From assembly GCA_965223255.1 (NCBI GenBank), contig CBDCWA010000003.1:620001-684000 (forward strand): 64,000 nucleotides of DNA, written 5' to 3'. Source of the stretch: CBDCWA01 sp965223255 (lineage in GTDB: Bacteria; Pseudomonadota; Alphaproteobacteria; Rhizobiales; Hyphomicrobiaceae). The position numbers were made by a program, and so were the translations under genes. Positions within the stretch are counted from its first letter, which is position 1. Every line of letters begins with the position of its first letter. Positions 63,812-64,000 of the stretch are shown in pieces. The notes below the pieces were generated by a model. The model ran no database searches. It was not told where the DNA came from and worked only from the letters and a program-made list of their open reading frames with translations.

Positions 63812-64000
63812 CTACTTTTGGAGGTTTCTATTCATCGACTTGCGACAATTGTCGGGGATGTCGTCGCCGGCGACTTTGAAGTCGTTGCACGTCAGAAAAA
63901 CCGGATGGTTCTTGCCGATAGCAACACCGGCAAATGCCATTGCTGTTACCAGGCCGATCAACACATAGCGAAGCACGGGCGTTCGCAATTGGTCAATGTC
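63812..64000 (-). CDS. C-terminal part of a small exported or membrane protein, cut by the right edge
   Basis: Read on the minus strand, the frame is open from the window end to TAG at 63814-63812 (62 visible residues). It has a hydrophobic segment (VLRYVLIGLVTAMAFAGVAIG) followed by a short domain with two Cys (FLTCNDFKVAGDDIPDNCRKS) that could form a disulfide outside the cytoplasm. The start may be outside the window or at one of the internal GTG/ATG codons. No family is recognised. Confidence 0.45.
   Translation of the reverse strand, partial: DIDQLRTPVLRYVLIGLVTAMAFAGVAIGKNHPVFLTCNDFKVAGDDIPDNCRKSMNRNLQK

Overview
The window looks like a chromosomal segment of an alphaproteobacterium, probably a Hyphomicrobiales-type environmental species. 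The base for this is the family content (TPR-bearing winged-helix regulators, glutathione S-transferases, TctC- and Fbp-type binding proteins) and a tRNA fragment that matches the 3' half of the alphaproteobacterial initiator tRNA-Met. The lineage is inference; no rRNA or core marker gene is present.

Region 1 (1-12194): a type II secretion (T2SS) locus. A minus-strand operon carries gspL-gspM-gspC-like-gspD-gspK, a divergent plus-strand operon carries gspE-F-H-I-J, and gspG plus a short A24 prepilin peptidase follow on the minus strand. To its left lie a possible toxin tail, a small membrane protein, a stub of an IS3-type transposase and a frameshifted scrap of an RHS gene.

Region 2 (12423-22395): a polymorphic-toxin locus. 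It has a 2148-residue Sec-exported RHS protein (SpvB/TcaC-like N-terminus, FG-GAP repeats, TcdB-like middle, YD repeats, RHS core, unique basic tail), a candidate immunity gene, an orphan RHS core with a different toxin tail (HxxD motif) plus a SUKH immunity gene, and a third RHS core copy cut off just before its toxin. RHS remnants on both sides of the T2SS suggest that the two systems may be connected.

Region 3 (about 22400-31270): mobile DNA. A tyrosine-integrase element has an AlpA regulator, a prim-pol/helicase, an unknown partner protein and an iteron-like, palindrome-rich zone. It abuts a 49-nt fragment of initiator tRNA-Met. Across that fragment lies the decayed C-terminus of a large serine recombinase, followed by an excisionase-like protein, two related unknown genes and a DUF411 protein.

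Region 4 (31793-52198): an accessory island of small-molecule and detoxification enzymes. It contains three paralogous winged-helix/TPR regulators, GSTs, several methyltransferases, arylamine N-acetyltransferase, a TauD-type dioxygenase, an EamA transporter, a LysR regulator, an SDR lacking its catalytic tyrosine, and three paralogous single-helix membrane proteins. A methyltransferase/GST/small ORF/regulator module is present twice in diverged form. Two genes are broken by one nonsense codon each.

Region 5 (52787-64000): a transport and catabolic cluster. It contains a VOC protein, a TctC-like binding protein, a complete Fbp-type ABC transporter (binding protein, fused permease, ATPase), a LVIVD-repeat beta-propeller protein with a truncated copy of itself upstream, a fumarylacetoacetate-hydrolase-family enzyme and an alpha/beta hydrolase. 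Together they suggest uptake and cleavage of an organic acid or ester whose identity cannot be read from sequence. Two membrane or exported unknowns close the window.
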